A stretch of 64,000 bases of DNA from Pseudomonas antarctica (GTDB lineage: Bacteria > Pseudomonadota > Gammaproteobacteria > Pseudomonadales > Pseudomonadaceae): contig NZ_UYXQ01000001.1 in the NCBI RefSeq assembly GCF_900624995.1, positions 310,001 through 374,000 of the forward strand, in the 5' to 3' direction. Within the stretch, counting starts at the first letter, position 1, and the number at the start of each line of letters is the position of its first letter. The notes beneath the pieces are model-generated. The model made no database searches, was not told the DNA's origin, and saw only the letters and a program-made list of their open reading frames with translations. The position numbers were made by a program, and so were the translations under genes. Positions 13,418 through 26,330 of this stretch are shown one piece after another.

Positions 13418-13441
13418 TTGAGTGGTTATCCACACAGTAAA

Positions 13442-15121
13442 TTATGCCGCAGCTTTGGTAGCCGCTTCAATTTTACGTGTGATGTACCACTGTTGAGAGA
13501 TCGACAGGCAGTTGTTGACCACCCAGTACAGCACCAGACCGGCTGGGAACCACAGGAAGAAGAAGGTGAAGATGATTGGCATCATTTTCATTACCTTGGC
13601 CTGCATCGGATCCGGCGGGGTCGGGTTCAAGCGCTGCTGGATAAACATGGTCGCGCCCATGATGATCGGCAGGATAAAGAACGGGTCTTTGATCGACAGG
13701 TCAGTTATCCACAGCATGAACGGCGCCTGACGCATTTCCACGCTTTCCAGGAGAACCCAGTAAAGCGACAGGAACACCGGCATCTGCACCAGAATCGGCA
13801 AGCATCCACCCAGCGGGTTGATCTTCTCTTTCTTGTACAGCTCCATCATGGCCTGCGACATTTTCTGCCGGTCGTCACCATGTTGCTCTTTCAGCGCGGC
13901 CAGTTTCGGCGCTACGGCACGCATGCGCGCCATCGACTTGTAGCTGGCTGCCGACAGAGGGAAGAAGATCCCTTTGATCAGCATGGTCAAGAAGATGATC
14001 GAGAAGCCCCAGTTACCGACGATGCTGTGGATATGTTGCAGCAGCCAGAAGATCGGCTGGGCAATGAACCACAGAATGCCGTAATCCACAGTCAGTTCCA
14101 GACCTGGGGACAACTCTTTCAGTACTGCCTGGCTTTTCGGGCCGGCGTACAGAGTAGCGCTGGTTTCAGCCTTGGCACCTGGCGCGACGGTCAACGCCGG
14201 GCCAGTAAAACCAATGATGTAGTTGCCTTGGCTGTCTTTACGGGTTTGAACCAGGTTGGCTTCACCCTTGTTCGGGATCCATGCGGTCACGAAGTAGTGT
14301 TGCAACCAGGCAACCCAGCCGCCTTGCACGGTTTCTTTCAGCGCGCCCTTGTCGATATCTTTCATCGACACTTTTTTGTAAGGCTCGCTACTTGTCCACA
14401 GGGCTGCGCCCAGGTAAGTCGCAGTACCGGTGGCAGTGCTGGAAGAAGGATCAGCGCTGTTGTCACGCTTGAGCTGAGCAAACAGGTTGCCGGTCCAAGG
14501 CTTGGCGCTTTCGTTGTCGATCAGGTAAGTGACCTTCAAGTCGTACAAGCCACGGGTGAAACTGAAACGCTTGATGTAGTTGACGCCGTCGTGACTGAAT
14601 TTCAGGTCAACGTTCAGCTGGTTCTGGCCATCAGCCAGTTGATAACTCTTCTGCTCGGTCGAATAAACCGGACGACCGGTAGCACGAGCATCCGGACCGT
14701 CAGTGCCGGTCAGGCCACTTTGTGCCAGATAAGTACGTTCACCACCGTTATCGAACAGTTGGAACGGAACATCCGGATGGTCTTGGCGACGTGGATACAG
14801 CGGCAGTTTCAGCTGCGCGATATCACCACCTTGTGGGTCGATAGCCAGGTCGAGCACATCCGTTTTCACGTGGATGAGGTCTTTATTGGTGACCACTGGC
14901 GTTTCTAGAGGGGCGTTTGTCTCGCCATTCGCGCTGGGAACATCGGCACTCGCGGACGCATTGTTACCCAGCGGCGTGTCCGGAATAGCCGGCGCAGCCT
15001 GATTGGTAGCAATATTCTGAGTCGGCAGGGCAGCTTGGCCGTAGTCCTGGTTCCACTTAAGAACCATGACGTAGGACACGATTGCCAGGGCGACGATCAG
15101 GATCGTGCGTTTAATATCCAT
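13442..15121 (-). CDS. yidC: Membrane protein insertase YidC
   Basis: Inserts proteins such as the ATP synthase c subunit into the inner membrane, alone or with SecYEG. Length is 559 residues. It has an N-terminal anchor (MDIKRTILIVALAIVSYVMV), a long periplasmic domain of about residues 40-340, then the conserved five-helix core (GNWGFSIIFLTMLIKGIFF, KINPLGGCLPILVQMPVFL) with its membrane arginine region. It starts 2 bases after yidD. A perfect DnaA box is embedded at 13705-13713. Confidence 0.97.
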   Translation of the reverse strand: MDIKRTILIVALAIVSYVMVLKWNQDYGQAALPTQNIATNQAAPAIPDTPLGNNASASADVPSANGETNAPLETPVVTNKDLIHVKTDVLDLAIDPQGGDIAQLKLPLYPRRQDHPDVPFQLFDNGGERTYLAQSGLTGTDGPDARATGRPVYSTEQKSYQLADGQNQLNVDLKFSHDGVNYIKRFSFTRGLYDLKVTYLIDNESAKPWTGNLFAQLKRDNSADPSSSTATGTATYLGAALWTSSEPYKKVSMKDIDKGALKETVQGGWVAWLQHYFVTAWIPNKGEANLVQTRKDSQGNYIIGFTGPALTVAPGAKAETSATLYAGPKSQAVLKELSPGLELTVDYGILWFIAQPIFWLLQHIHSIVGNWGFSIIFLTMLIKGIFFPLSAASYKSMARMRAVAPKLAALKEQHGDDRQKMSQAMMELYKKEKINPLGGCLPILVQMPVFLSLYWVLLESVEMRQAPFMLWITDLSIKDPFFILPIIMGATMFIQQRLNPTPPDPMQAKVMKMMPIIFTFFFLWFPAGLVLYWVVNNCLSISQQWYITRKIEAATKAAA

Positions 15122-15123
15122 GA

Positions 15124-15369
15124 TTACTCGGCCATCGAAGAAGAACGGGAGGTAGGGATAGGCGGAACCGGGTCATAACCACCGGGATTCCACGGATGAC
15201 AGCGGCCTAAACGACGAAAGGCCAGCCAGCCACCGCGCAGAAGACCATGATTTTCTATGGCCTCTAACGCGTAGCAGGAACAACTGGGGTAGAAACGACA
15301 GTGGTCAGCCATCAGAGGACTAATGGCATAACGGTAAAACTGGATCGGAACGAGGGCCAGCTTACGCAT
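15124..15369 (-). CDS. yidD: Membrane protein insertion efficiency factor YidD
   Basis: Small protein of 81 residues with the YidD core: [20 protein letters not shown], then [16 protein letters not shown]. The conserved Cys pattern [11 protein letters not shown] is intact. It is thought to assist YidC-dependent insertion. The start overlaps the rnpA end by 8 bases and the stop is 2 bases from yidC, so translation is tightly coupled. Confidence 0.95.
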   Translation of the reverse strand: MRKLALVPIQFYRYAISPLMADHCRFYPSCSCYALEAIENHGLLRGGWLAFRRLGRCHPWNPGGYDPVPPIPTSRSSSMAE

Positions 15370-15766
15370 TAGTGCTGTCTACCCCTACAGTTTCGGTGCT
15401 GACTGCTGGTGCTGGCTTGTTGGTACGCGCCAAACGTTTCCAGAGCTTGCCGAAATGCTGAATCAATTCGGGGTTTTCTACGTCCCCCAAGCCTTTGCGC
15501 GCGACGATAACAATATCCCAACCAACCAGAGTGTCCTGGTGGAGGCGAAACGATTCGCGCATCAGACGCTTGAGGCGATTGCGCTCAACGGAGAGCTTTA
15601 CGCTCTTCTTGCCGATCACCAACCCGAGACGGGGGTGATCCAGATCGTTGTTACGCGCAAGGAGCAGGAGATTTTTCCCCGGAACCTTGCCGGTGGGGGA
15701 GTCAAAGACTGCCTTGAAATGCCGGGGGGTTAGCAGACGCTTTTCCCGACTGAAGTCCTGACTCAC
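15362..15766 (-). CDS. rnpA: Ribonuclease P protein component
   Basis: Protein cofactor of RNase P, which trims tRNA 5' leaders. I chose the GTG at 15766 ([20 protein letters not shown]), giving 134 residues; the frame stays open upstream, but that part overlaps rpmH and is not family-like. A second GTG lies directly upstream at 15769. The RNR motif ([15 protein letters not shown]) is intact at about residues 60-74. It follows rpmH by 16 bases. Confidence 0.92.
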   Translation of the reverse strand: MSQDFSREKRLLTPRHFKAVFDSPTGKVPGKNLLLLARNNDLDHPRLGLVIGKKSVKLSVERNRLKRLMRESFRLHQDTLVGWDIVIVARKGLGDVENPELIQHFGKLWKRLARTNKPAPAVSTETVGVDSTNA

Positions 15767-15782
15767 CACCAGTACCGGATTA

Positions 15783-15917
15783 TCAAACTGCCAGACGCGC
15801 ACGACCTTTGGCGCGGCGACGCGACAGGACAGCACGGCCGTTCTTGGTAGCCATGCGAGCACGGAAGCCGTGAGTACGGGCGCGTTTGATGGTGCTTGGT
15901 TGGAAAGTACGTTTCAT
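15783..15917 (-). CDS. rpmH: 50S ribosomal protein L34
   Basis: Ribosomal protein of 44 residues, [20 protein letters not shown] at the start and KGRARLAV at the end, read on the minus strand. It is highly basic and of normal length. It heads the rpmH-rnpA-yidD-yidC transcript from the promoter at 15979-16007 and borders the origin, the standard arrangement in pseudomonads. Confidence 0.97.
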   Translation of the reverse strand: MKRTFQPSTIKRARTHGFRARMATKNGRAVLSRRRAKGRARLAV

Positions 15918-15978
15918 GGCGTTGTTACCTGGTTCGTCCACAACGGGCCGGAATGGCCCCCGTTTTAAGAGACCGGCG

Positions 15979-16007
15979 ATTCTAGAGAAAGCAAGCCTCT
16001 AGGTCAA
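15979..16007 (-). promoter_or_regulatory. Sigma-70 promoter of rpmH-rnpA
   Basis: On the minus strand TTGACC (16007-16002) and TAGAAT (15984-15979) are separated by exactly 17 bases, about 62 bases upstream of the rpmH start. This is one of the best promoter matches in the window and suits a ribosomal protein gene. Confidence 0.75.
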
Positions 16008-16019
16008 TTTCCAACCAGC

Positions 16020-16440
16020 TTTTCCTTTAATTAGTTCTTCGCAGGCATTCCGGCCTTTTCTGTTCGCAGGCCGTTCATGAGCAATGCCATAGATATAAAA
16101 ATAAAGAAGGAAGTTATTTAAAGCTTTTCTGTAAAGCTTATAAAAGCTAGGGAGGCGGTTATCTGTGGATAACTGCCTTGAGCCCATATTCTGCGTGATG
16201 TACAGAGGATGACAACTAGGCGGGGAAACGGTGCTTAGGCTGTGCTGCGCTATCGGATAAGCTGTGGGTGGAATGGCTTGTTATCCACAGGCCAGTTACC
16301 CACAGACTTTCGACCCCACTTGTACAACGAGCTTAGGGGCGCTTATCCACAGAGCTTATGCACAGACCATTGGTCGCCTTTTTTACGGTTAACGCATTGA
16401 TTTTGGGTGCCCTGTGCGCAACCTACATGTGGATAAGTGG
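16020..16440. other. oriC: Probable chromosomal replication origin oriC
   Basis: The 585-base rpmH-dnaA gap holds an AT-rich stretch at about 16086-16147, a candidate unwinding element, then a cluster of DnaA boxes. Perfect 9-mers are at 16164-16172 (reverse), 16281-16289, 16343-16351 and 16428-16436 (reverse). One-mismatch boxes lie at 16296-16304 and 16356-16364. Position next to dnaA, box orientation and AT content all fit pseudomonad oriC. Boundaries are approximate. Confidence 0.85.
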
Positions 16441-16458
16441 ACGGCTGGCCGCTACAAT
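16428..16458 (+). promoter_or_regulatory. Possible dnaA promoter overlapped by a DnaA box
   Basis: TACAAT at 16453-16458 resembles a -10 box about 45 bases upstream of the dnaA GTG start. The region 17 bases before it is occupied by the perfect DnaA box TGTGGATAA (16428-16436). This layout would let DnaA repress its own gene. No good -35 hexamer is present, so the call is tentative. Confidence 0.4.
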
Positions 16459-16502
16459 GGCGGCTGTTTTTGCCTCACCGGCTTTCAACTTAGGGGATAT
16501 CC

Positions 16503-18023
16503 GTGTCAGTGGAACTTTGGCAGCAGTGCGTGGAGCTTTTGCGCGAAGAGCTGCCTGCCCAGCAATTCAACACCTGGATCCGTCCGCTACAGGTCGAAGC
16601 CGAAGGCGACGAGTTGCGTGTCTACGCGCCGAATCGTTTTGTTCTCGATTGGGTTAATGAGAAGTACCTGAGCCGCGTTCTCGAATTGCTCGATGAACAC
16701 GGCAACGGCCTTGCGCCCGTGCTTTCTTTATTAATAGGCAGCAAACGTAGCTCTGCACCGCGTGCAGCGCCGAATGCACCGTTGGCAGCGAGCGCCTCGC
16801 AGGCTCAGGCCGCAGCGGCACCTGTTAATAACTCGCCTGCGCAAATTGCCCAGACGCCTTCGAAATCCTCGGCGCAGAAAAACGCGCCTATAAATGAAGA
16901 ACCGTCCCGCGACAGCTTTGACCCGATGGCCGGCGCCAGCTCTCAACAGGCACCAGTTCGTGCCGAACAGCGCACCGTCCAGGTAGAAGGCGCGCTCAAG
17001 CACACCAGCTACTTGAACCGCACGTTCACCTTTGAAAACTTTGTCGAAGGTAAATCCAACCAGTTGGCCCGCGCGGCCGCCTGGCAGGTCGCCGACAACC
17101 CCAAGCACGGTTACAACCCGCTCTTCCTTTATGGCGGCGTCGGTTTGGGTAAAACTCACTTGATGCACGCTGTGGGTAACCACCTATTAAAGAAGAACCC
17201 GAATGCGAAGGTCGTGTACCTGCACTCGGAGCGCTTCGTCGCTGACATGGTCAAGGCCTTGCAGCTCAACGCAATCAACGAGTTCAAGCGGTTCTACCGC
17301 TCCGTTGATGCCTTGCTGATCGATGACATTCAATTTTTCGCTCGCAAGGAACGTTCTCAGGAAGAGTTTTTCCACACCTTCAACGCCCTGCTCGAAGGCG
17401 GCCAGCAGGTCATCTTGACCAGCGACCGTTACCCGAAGGAAATCGAAGGCCTGGAAGAACGCTTGAAGTCGCGTTTTGGCTGGGGCCTGACCGTTGCGGT
17501 AGAGCCACCGGAGCTGGAAACCCGCGTCGCGATCCTCATGAAGAAGGCCGACCAGGCGAAAGTCGATTTGCCGCATGACGCTGCTTTCTTCATTGCCCAA
17601 CGCATTCGCTCCAACGTGCGTGAGTTGGAAGGCGCGCTCAAGCGCGTCATCGCTCACTCGCACTTCATGGGCCGCGATATCACCATCGAGTTGATTCGTG
17701 AATCCCTGAAAGACCTGCTGGCGCTGCAAGATAAGCTGGTGAGTGTGGATAACATCCAGCGCACCGTGGCTGAGTACTACAAGATCAAGATTTCCGACCT
17801 GCTGTCCAAGCGCCGTTCGCGCTCGGTGGCACGTCCACGTCAGGTAGCGATGGCGCTCTCCAAAGAGCTGACCAACCACAGCCTGCCGGAAATCGGTGAT
17901 GTGTTTGGCGGTCGCGACCACACCACGGTCTTGCACGCGTGCCGCAAGATCAACGAACTTAAGGAATCCGACGCGGATATTCGCGAGGACTACAAGAACC
18001 TGCTGCGTACACTGACTACTTGA
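16503..18023 (+). CDS. dnaA: Chromosomal replication initiator DnaA
   Basis: Origin-binding AAA+ ATPase, 506 residues, starting with GTG at 16503 ([20 protein letters not shown]). Domain I is at about 1-80, then an Ala/Ser/Pro-rich linker at about 81-165, the AAA+ core with Walker A GGVGLGKT at 211-218 and Walker [10 protein letters not shown], and the C-terminal DNA-binding signature [21 protein letters not shown] perfect DnaA box lies inside the gene at 17744-17752. dnaN follows after 38 bases. Confidence 0.98.
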   Translation: MSVELWQQCVELLREELPAQQFNTWIRPLQVEAEGDELRVYAPNRFVLDWVNEKYLSRVLELLDEHGNGLAPVLSLLIGSKRSSAPRAAPNAPLAASASQAQAAAAPVNNSPAQIAQTPSKSSAQKNAPINEEPSRDSFDPMAGASSQQAPVRAEQRTVQVEGALKHTSYLNRTFTFENFVEGKSNQLARAAAWQVADNPKHGYNPLFLYGGVGLGKTHLMHAVGNHLLKKNPNAKVVYLHSERFVADMVKALQLNAINEFKRFYRSVDALLIDDIQFFARKERSQEEFFHTFNALLEGGQQVILTSDRYPKEIEGLEERLKSRFGWGLTVAVEPPELETRVAILMKKADQAKVDLPHDAAFFIAQRIRSNVRELEGALKRVIAHSHFMGRDITIELIRESLKDLLALQDKLVSVDNIQRTVAEYYKIKISDLLSKRRSRSVARPRQVAMALSKELTNHSLPEIGDVFGGRDHTTVLHACRKINELKESDADIREDYKNLLRTLTT

Positions 18024-18061
18024 TGACACCAGCGCAGCTTATTAAGGCAAGGGACTAGACC

Positions 18062-19165
18062 ATGCATTTCACCATTCAACGCGAAGCCCTGTTGAAACCC
18101 CTGCAACTGGTCGCAGGCGTCGTCGAGCGCCGACAGACCTTGCCGGTGCTCTCCAACGTATTGCTGGTTGTCGAAGGCCAGCAACTGTCCTTGACCGGTA
18201 CCGACTTGGAAGTCGAGCTGGTCGGTCGTGTGCAGCTGGAAGAGCCTGCTGAACCGGGCGAAATCACTGTGCCGGCGCGCAAGCTGATGGACATCTGCAA
18301 AAGCTTGCCTAATGAAGCGCTTATCGACATCAAGGTCGATGAGCAGAAGTTGGTGGTCAAGGCCGGTCGCAGCCGTTTTACGCTGTCCACCTTGCCAGCC
18401 AATGACTTCCCGACTGTCGAGGAAGGCCCTGGCTCGCTGACCTGCAGCCTGGAGCAAAGCAAACTGCGCCGTTTGATCGAGCGCACCAGCTTCGCCATGG
18501 CTCAACAGGATGTTCGTTACTACCTCAACGGTATGTTGCTGGAAGTCTCCGAAGGCATTATCCGCGCCGTGGCCACCGACGGACACCGTCTGGCGATGTG
18601 CTCCATGCGTGCCGATATTGGTCAGCCGGATCGCCACCAAGTGATCGTCCCGCGCAAAGGTATCCTCGAATTGGCGCGTCTGCTTACCGAGCCGGATGGC
18701 AACGTCAGTATCGTTTTGGGCCAGCACCACATTCGCGCCACCACCAGTGAATTCACGTTCACGTCAAAATTGGTCGACGGCAAGTTCCCGGATTACGAGC
18801 GCGTACTGCCTAAAGGCGGCGACAAACTGGTAATTGGTGATCGTCAGGCCCTGCGTGAAGCGTTCAGCCGTACCGCGATTCTGTCGAACGAAAAGTACCG
18901 TGGTATCCGTCTGCAACTGGCCAACGGTCAGCTGAAAATCCAGGCGAATAACCCGGAGCAGGAAGAAGCGGAAGAAGAAGTGGGCGTTGACTACAACGGC
19001 GGCTCGCTGGAGATCGGCTTTAACGTGAGCTACCTGTTGGACGTACTGGGTGTAATGACCACCGAACAGGTTCGTCTGATTCTGTCGGACTCCAACAGCA
19101 GCGCCCTGGTGCAAGAATCCGATAACGACGACTCGGCTTACGTTGTTATGCCGATGCGTCTGTAA
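18062..19165 (+). CDS. dnaN: DNA polymerase III beta sliding clamp
   Basis: Clamp that tethers DNA polymerase III to DNA, 367 residues, the exact family length. It starts MHFTIQREALLKPLQLVAGV and ends DDSAYVVMPMRL, the typical C-terminus. Three repeated clamp folds are expected at about 1-120, 121-245 and 246-367. It lies between dnaA and recF and is probably cotranscribed with both. Confidence 0.98.
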   Translation: MHFTIQREALLKPLQLVAGVVERRQTLPVLSNVLLVVEGQQLSLTGTDLEVELVGRVQLEEPAEPGEITVPARKLMDICKSLPNEALIDIKVDEQKLVVKAGRSRFTLSTLPANDFPTVEEGPGSLTCSLEQSKLRRLIERTSFAMAQQDVRYYLNGMLLEVSEGIIRAVATDGHRLAMCSMRADIGQPDRHQVIVPRKGILELARLLTEPDGNVSIVLGQHHIRATTSEFTFTSKLVDGKFPDYERVLPKGGDKLVIGDRQALREAFSRTAILSNEKYRGIRLQLANGQLKIQANNPEQEEAEEEVGVDYNGGSLEIGFNVSYLLDVLGVMTTEQVRLILSDSNSSALVQESDNDDSAYVVMPMRL

Positions 19166-19185
19166 TCATGTTCAGCAGAAGCTAG

Positions 19186-22711
<3,526 letters not shown>

Positions 22712-22731
22712 TCAGGTAAACCTGCTAAAAC

Positions 22732-22764
22732 AAAAAGGCCAACGCTTAGCGTTGGCCTTTTTTA
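22732..22764 (+). terminator. Intrinsic terminator after gyrB
   Basis: A perfect 9-bp stem GGCCAACGC / GCGTTGGCC (22737-22745, 22749-22757) with a TTA loop is followed by six Ts and preceded by five As, so it can act in both directions. It ends the dnaA-gyrB run and may also serve the convergent response-regulator gene. Confidence 0.9.
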
Positions 22765-22791
22765 TTGGGATTTAAACAAGTAATTTTCAAA

Positions 22792-22807
22792 TGCTCCACG
22801 TGGAACA
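22792..22807. promoter_or_regulatory. parS: parS-type site downstream of gyrB (one mismatch)
   Basis: TGCTCCACGTGGAACA matches parS in 15 of 16 positions. It lies between the gyrB terminator and the response-regulator stop, about 6.3 kb from the origin, completing a set of three sites on the dnaA side. Confidence 0.8.
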
Positions 22808-22816
22808 TCGAGGTTT

Positions 22817-23539
22817 TTAACCCGACGTTGCCGTTGCGACACTCTCCAATCGGTAGCCATACCCATAGATGGTCAACAGTTGCCAGCCTCGGTCGGCGGT
22901 CAAACCCAGCTTGTTACGCAGACGGTAGATATGTGTATCCAGCGGCCGCGACGACACCATTTCTTCATGAGACCAGAATCGCTCATAGAGGTATTCGCGG
23001 GACAACGGGCGGGCCAGGTTCGCGAATAAGCAACTGGCTAAACGGTATTCCCGCTCGGTCAAGTTGATAGGTTTGCCTGCGCGCGTGACGGTCAATTCAG
23101 CGTCGTCAAAAGTCAGGTCGTTGAAGCTCTGCACTTCATGGGTGGCGGATTTCTGCAGGCCATGGCGACGCAAAACGGCGCTGACTCGTGCCTTAAGTTC
23201 GTTAGGTCGAAAAGGCTTGCTGACGTAATCGTCCGCTCCGCTGTTGAGTGCAGTGACGATGTCGCTCTCGGCATCGCGACTGGTCAGCATGATGACGGCG
23301 GGCGGTGACTCCATGTGTTCACGAGTCCAGCGCAGCAATGCGATGCCGCTGATGTCGGGTAGTTGCCAGTCGAGTATCAGGAGGTCGAAGGTTTCCCGTC
23401 GTAGTTGACGCAATAGATCTTCACTGCGCTCGAAGCAATGAAGTGACCATGGCTGCTCTGCGGTACCGGGGATCTGTCGCAGTGTCTGCTCAACCCGACG
23501 CAATTCAGCGGGTTCGTCATCCAGTATTGCGACGCGCAT
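22817..23539 (-). CDS. OmpR/PhoB-family response regulator
   Basis: DNA-binding response regulator of 240 residues using the ATG at 23539 (MRVAILDDEPAELRRVEQTL), which has an AGGA site upstream; an upstream in-frame start at 23572 adds 11 residues. The receiver domain has acidic residues D7/D8, phosphoacceptor D57 (LLILDWQLPD) and Lys108 in VSKPF. A winged-helix domain at about 140-232 ends with IYGYGYRLE. It is divergent from a CHASE2 histidine kinase, its likely partner. The regulated genes cannot be told from sequence. Confidence 0.9.
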   Translation of the reverse strand: MRVAILDDEPAELRRVEQTLRQIPGTAEQPWSLHCFERSEDLLRQLRRETFDLLILDWQLPDISGIALLRWTREHMESPPAVIMLTSRDAESDIVTALNSGADDYVSKPFRPNELKARVSAVLRRHGLQKSATHEVQSFNDLTFDDAELTVTRAGKPINLTEREYRLASCLFANLARPLSREYLYERFWSHEEMVSSRPLDTHIYRLRNKLGLTADRGWQLLTIYGYGYRLESVATATSG

Positions 23540-23841
23540 GATGGGGTCCTTTCTACTAAAAATATGGCGCAAATGCCGGCCATCGAATCTGAATAATTGT
23601 GGTCAGATCCAGCGGGCCTTGAATCTATCGCTACGCTGATATCAAAGCGCCTTTAATCCATTGAAAGACCTTGATACCTAGAGGGAAGATACCCACTCCT
23701 GCCCGTAAGGAAAAGGCTCTGTATGAAGCGCTAAGGAAAGTCTAACAGTGAGACCGATATGAGCTTCATTGGGTTCAGTACATCGTTCACACCGAACAGG
23801 GAGAAACCGGGGTATATGGCGCGCTCAACTATCCACTCTCA
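23540..23841. other. 302-bp divergent intergenic region
   Basis: This is the control region between the response regulator (minus) and the histidine kinase (plus). I see no good sigma-70 pair, no terminator, no DnaA box and no small gene with convincing features. It should contain both promoters and perhaps autoregulatory sites. Confidence 0.6.
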
Positions 23842-26148
23842 ATGCTCATACAACTCTGCGGCGTTAGCTCGGTGATGCTGTGGCGCAAAGCTGAAAAACG
23901 CCAACCCACCCGAGCACAGCTTCTGTTCCACGGTTTGGTTCGAGAGTGGCTGTGGATTGGCTTGGTCTTGCTGCCCGTCACCCTCTACCTGTCACTGAGC
24001 CCAGGCCTGGCTCTGAACAACCCTCTGTATGACAGCCTTCGGCGTCTGACACCGTTGCCGGTTGACTCGCGTATCTTGTTGGTGACCATCGATGATCAGA
24101 GCCTGAAGAAGCTCGGCCCTTGGCCGTGGCCCCGTAGCCTGCATGCCGACCTGATAGATCGGCTCAGTGCCGCTAGGCCAGCGGGAATATTGTTTGATGT
24201 GGTCTTCAGTGAGCCTGGCGATGCAGAGGATGATCAGCGACTGGCTGATGCTGTGTGCAACGCCGGCAATGTCTTATTGCCGCTGGTGAACGAAGGCACA
24301 GCAGGAGCAGGTTCAGCGGATAAAGAGTTATTGCCGCTGCTCAAGTGCGCCAAAGGCATCGGGCCTATCAATGTCGAAGCGGATAACGATGGCGTCGTGC
24401 GCAGCTTGTATTTGCGTGAGGGGCCGCCAGAAAACACACTCGCGCAGCTGGCATGGCAGGCGTATACATTGACTGGGCAAACGTCAGCCATGCCTGGGCA
24501 GCCGCAGGAGCCGAGCAACCCGCTTTGGCATCGTGAACATGCGGTTCGTGTGCCCTTCACTGTGCAAAGTCATTTTCCTAGCGTGTCCTACGCCAGCGTC
24601 TTGCATGGCGAGGTACCGCCCGAAATACTACGCGATCGGCAGATACTGGTCGGTGCCACGGCCTATGGAATGGGCGATCGGTTTGTCACACCGCTCTCCT
24701 CCACCGTTGGCTCCACAGCAGGTGTGGAACTCCAGGCCAATATCCTTAACGGCTTGCTACAGGGGCGCAGCATTGTTGATCTACCTGGTTGGCTAGCCGC
24801 CTTGATGGCGACGTCTCTGGTGGCATTATTGCTGGGGCTGCTGTTGTATCGGCCGCGTTATGCACTGTGGATGACGTTGGCTTGCATGGCTACCGCGTTG
24901 CTCGGCTCGTGGGCCTTGCTGCGCCTTGGCCACTGGTGGTCACCCGCAGCGTGCCTGATCGGCCTGCTACTCAGTTATTTGATCTGGAATTGGCGCCGCT
25001 TGAGCGTGATCCTTGCGTACTTTGGGTGGGAGCTGGCCCGGCTGGATGACGAACCCAAAGTGCTTCCCGAGCGTCGACGCGCTCCCGCCAGCCCAGGCGA
25101 CGTATTGCAAGGGCGGATCTTCGCGCTTGAGCAGGCGGTAAGCCGCACGCGCGATACACGACGCTTTATGGCGGATGGCCTGGAATGTTTGCCCGTGGCT
25201 ACCCTGATTACCGATCCGCAAGGCAGCATCCTGCTGGCCAACCGCGTTGCCCGTGACGTGTTCGGCAATGATCTGGTTGCTAGAAACCTCCTGGAACAGC
25301 TCGCCGATCTGGGTTATCCGCCACTGCATAACGGTGTTCGCCCTGCCCTGTCAGCGCTCGAGCTCATCGAGTTTCGTGACATCCATCAGCGCAGCTTGCG
25401 CATGGAACTGGCGCCGCTGCTGCCGGCCGAGGGTGACGTCGCCCTCGGCTGGCTGCTGAGCCTCACGGACTTAAGCAAAGAGCGCGAAGCCCAACAGCAC
25501 CGCGAGACAATGCTGCGCTTCCTGTCTCATGACCTGCGTGCGCCACATTCGGTGATCCTGGCGTTGCTGGACGTGCACAATGGCGAGTCACCGATATTTG
25601 CCCAGATCGAGCAACAGGTGAAGCGTGCCTTGAGCCTGACCGAATCCTTCGTGCAATTGGCCAAGGCTGAGGCCGATGGCTACCACTTCCAGCCCACGTT
25701 GTTTGCCATGCTGGTCATGGATGCCTTTGACCAAGTGGCGGTGATCGCCCAGCTCAAGGGGATTCATTTGGTCCACGACCTGGATGAAGCGGATGAGGGC
25801 ATGGTTTCAGCCGATCAATCACTGCTGACCCGAGCGCTGTTCAACGTGCTGGAAAACGCCATCAAATACTCGCCGTCAGGCACCACCGTCACCTTGGGCC
25901 ATGGCAGCGCGCAAGGGTGGTTGGAATGCCGTATCAGCGATCAGGGGCCAGGCATTGCGCCTGAGGATTTGCCGGAGCTGTTCAGCCAGTACCGACGCTT
26001 CGATTCAGCCCAAGGCAGTGAAGGATTAGGGTTGGGGCTGACCATGGTCAAAGCCGTTATTGAGCGTCATGGCGGGCGCATCCAATGTGAAAGCGAGTTA
26101 GGTAAAGGCTCGATCTTCAGCCTGCAACTGCCCCTGCTCAATGACTGA
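23842..26148 (+). CDS. CHASE2-domain sensor histidine kinase
   Basis: Membrane sensor kinase of up to 768 residues; the ATG at 23875 (MLWRKAEKRQPTRAQLLFHG) is an equally plausible start. One helix near residue 40 leads into an extracytoplasmic CHASE2 domain (VDSRILLVTIDDQSLKKLGP to about 310), then three helices at about 310-395. A PAS-like segment follows, then an H-box FLSHDLRAPHSVIL, N-box NVLENAIKYSP, G1 DQGPGIAP and G2 GLGLGLTMVKAVIERHGG. The H-box has APHS instead of the common TPLT. It probably signals to the divergent regulator; the ligand is unknown. Confidence 0.88.
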   Translation: MLIQLCGVSSVMLWRKAEKRQPTRAQLLFHGLVREWLWIGLVLLPVTLYLSLSPGLALNNPLYDSLRRLTPLPVDSRILLVTIDDQSLKKLGPWPWPRSLHADLIDRLSAARPAGILFDVVFSEPGDAEDDQRLADAVCNAGNVLLPLVNEGTAGAGSADKELLPLLKCAKGIGPINVEADNDGVVRSLYLREGPPENTLAQLAWQAYTLTGQTSAMPGQPQEPSNPLWHREHAVRVPFTVQSHFPSVSYASVLHGEVPPEILRDRQILVGATAYGMGDRFVTPLSSTVGSTAGVELQANILNGLLQGRSIVDLPGWLAALMATSLVALLLGLLLYRPRYALWMTLACMATALLGSWALLRLGHWWSPAACLIGLLLSYLIWNWRRLSVILAYFGWELARLDDEPKVLPERRRAPASPGDVLQGRIFALEQAVSRTRDTRRFMADGLECLPVATLITDPQGSILLANRVARDVFGNDLVARNLLEQLADLGYPPLHNGVRPALSALELIEFRDIHQRSLRMELAPLLPAEGDVALGWLLSLTDLSKEREAQQHRETMLRFLSHDLRAPHSVILALLDVHNGESPIFAQIEQQVKRALSLTESFVQLAKAEADGYHFQPTLFAMLVMDAFDQVAVIAQLKGIHLVHDLDEADEGMVSADQSLLTRALFNVLENAIKYSPSGTTVTLGHGSAQGWLECRISDQGPGIAPEDLPELFSQYRRFDSAQGSEGLGLGLTMVKAVIERHGGRIQCESELGKGSIFSLQLPLLND

Positions 26149-26174
26149 AAAAACATCCTTTTTGGTTGTGCATA

Positions 26175-26204
26175 AAAAACCGGTCACAAGGACCGGTTTT
26201 TTTA
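26175..26204 (+). terminator. Intrinsic terminator after the histidine kinase
   Basis: Stem ACCGGTC / GACCGGT with loop ACAAG, preceded by six As and followed by a long T-run, about 30 bases after the kinase stop. It can act on both strands, so it may also end the minus-strand acyltransferase transcript. A perfect DnaA box sits nearby at 26317-26325. Confidence 0.88.
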
Positions 26205-26330
26205 TGCCAAAAAAACTTATGCACGTTTTTTGCGATTTTATGAGTTTGAGAAATATGTAAGTAAATCAGCTTCTTATGAGCCAGAAAGGCCAATTAGCCA
26301 ACAAACCGTACACAGGTTATCCACAGATGC

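Noticed and set aside
23842..26148. Fusion or frameshift in the CHASE2 kinase because of the unusual H-box
   Set aside because: The frame is continuous and N, G1 and G2 boxes are intact, so the H-box difference is more likely a natural variant.
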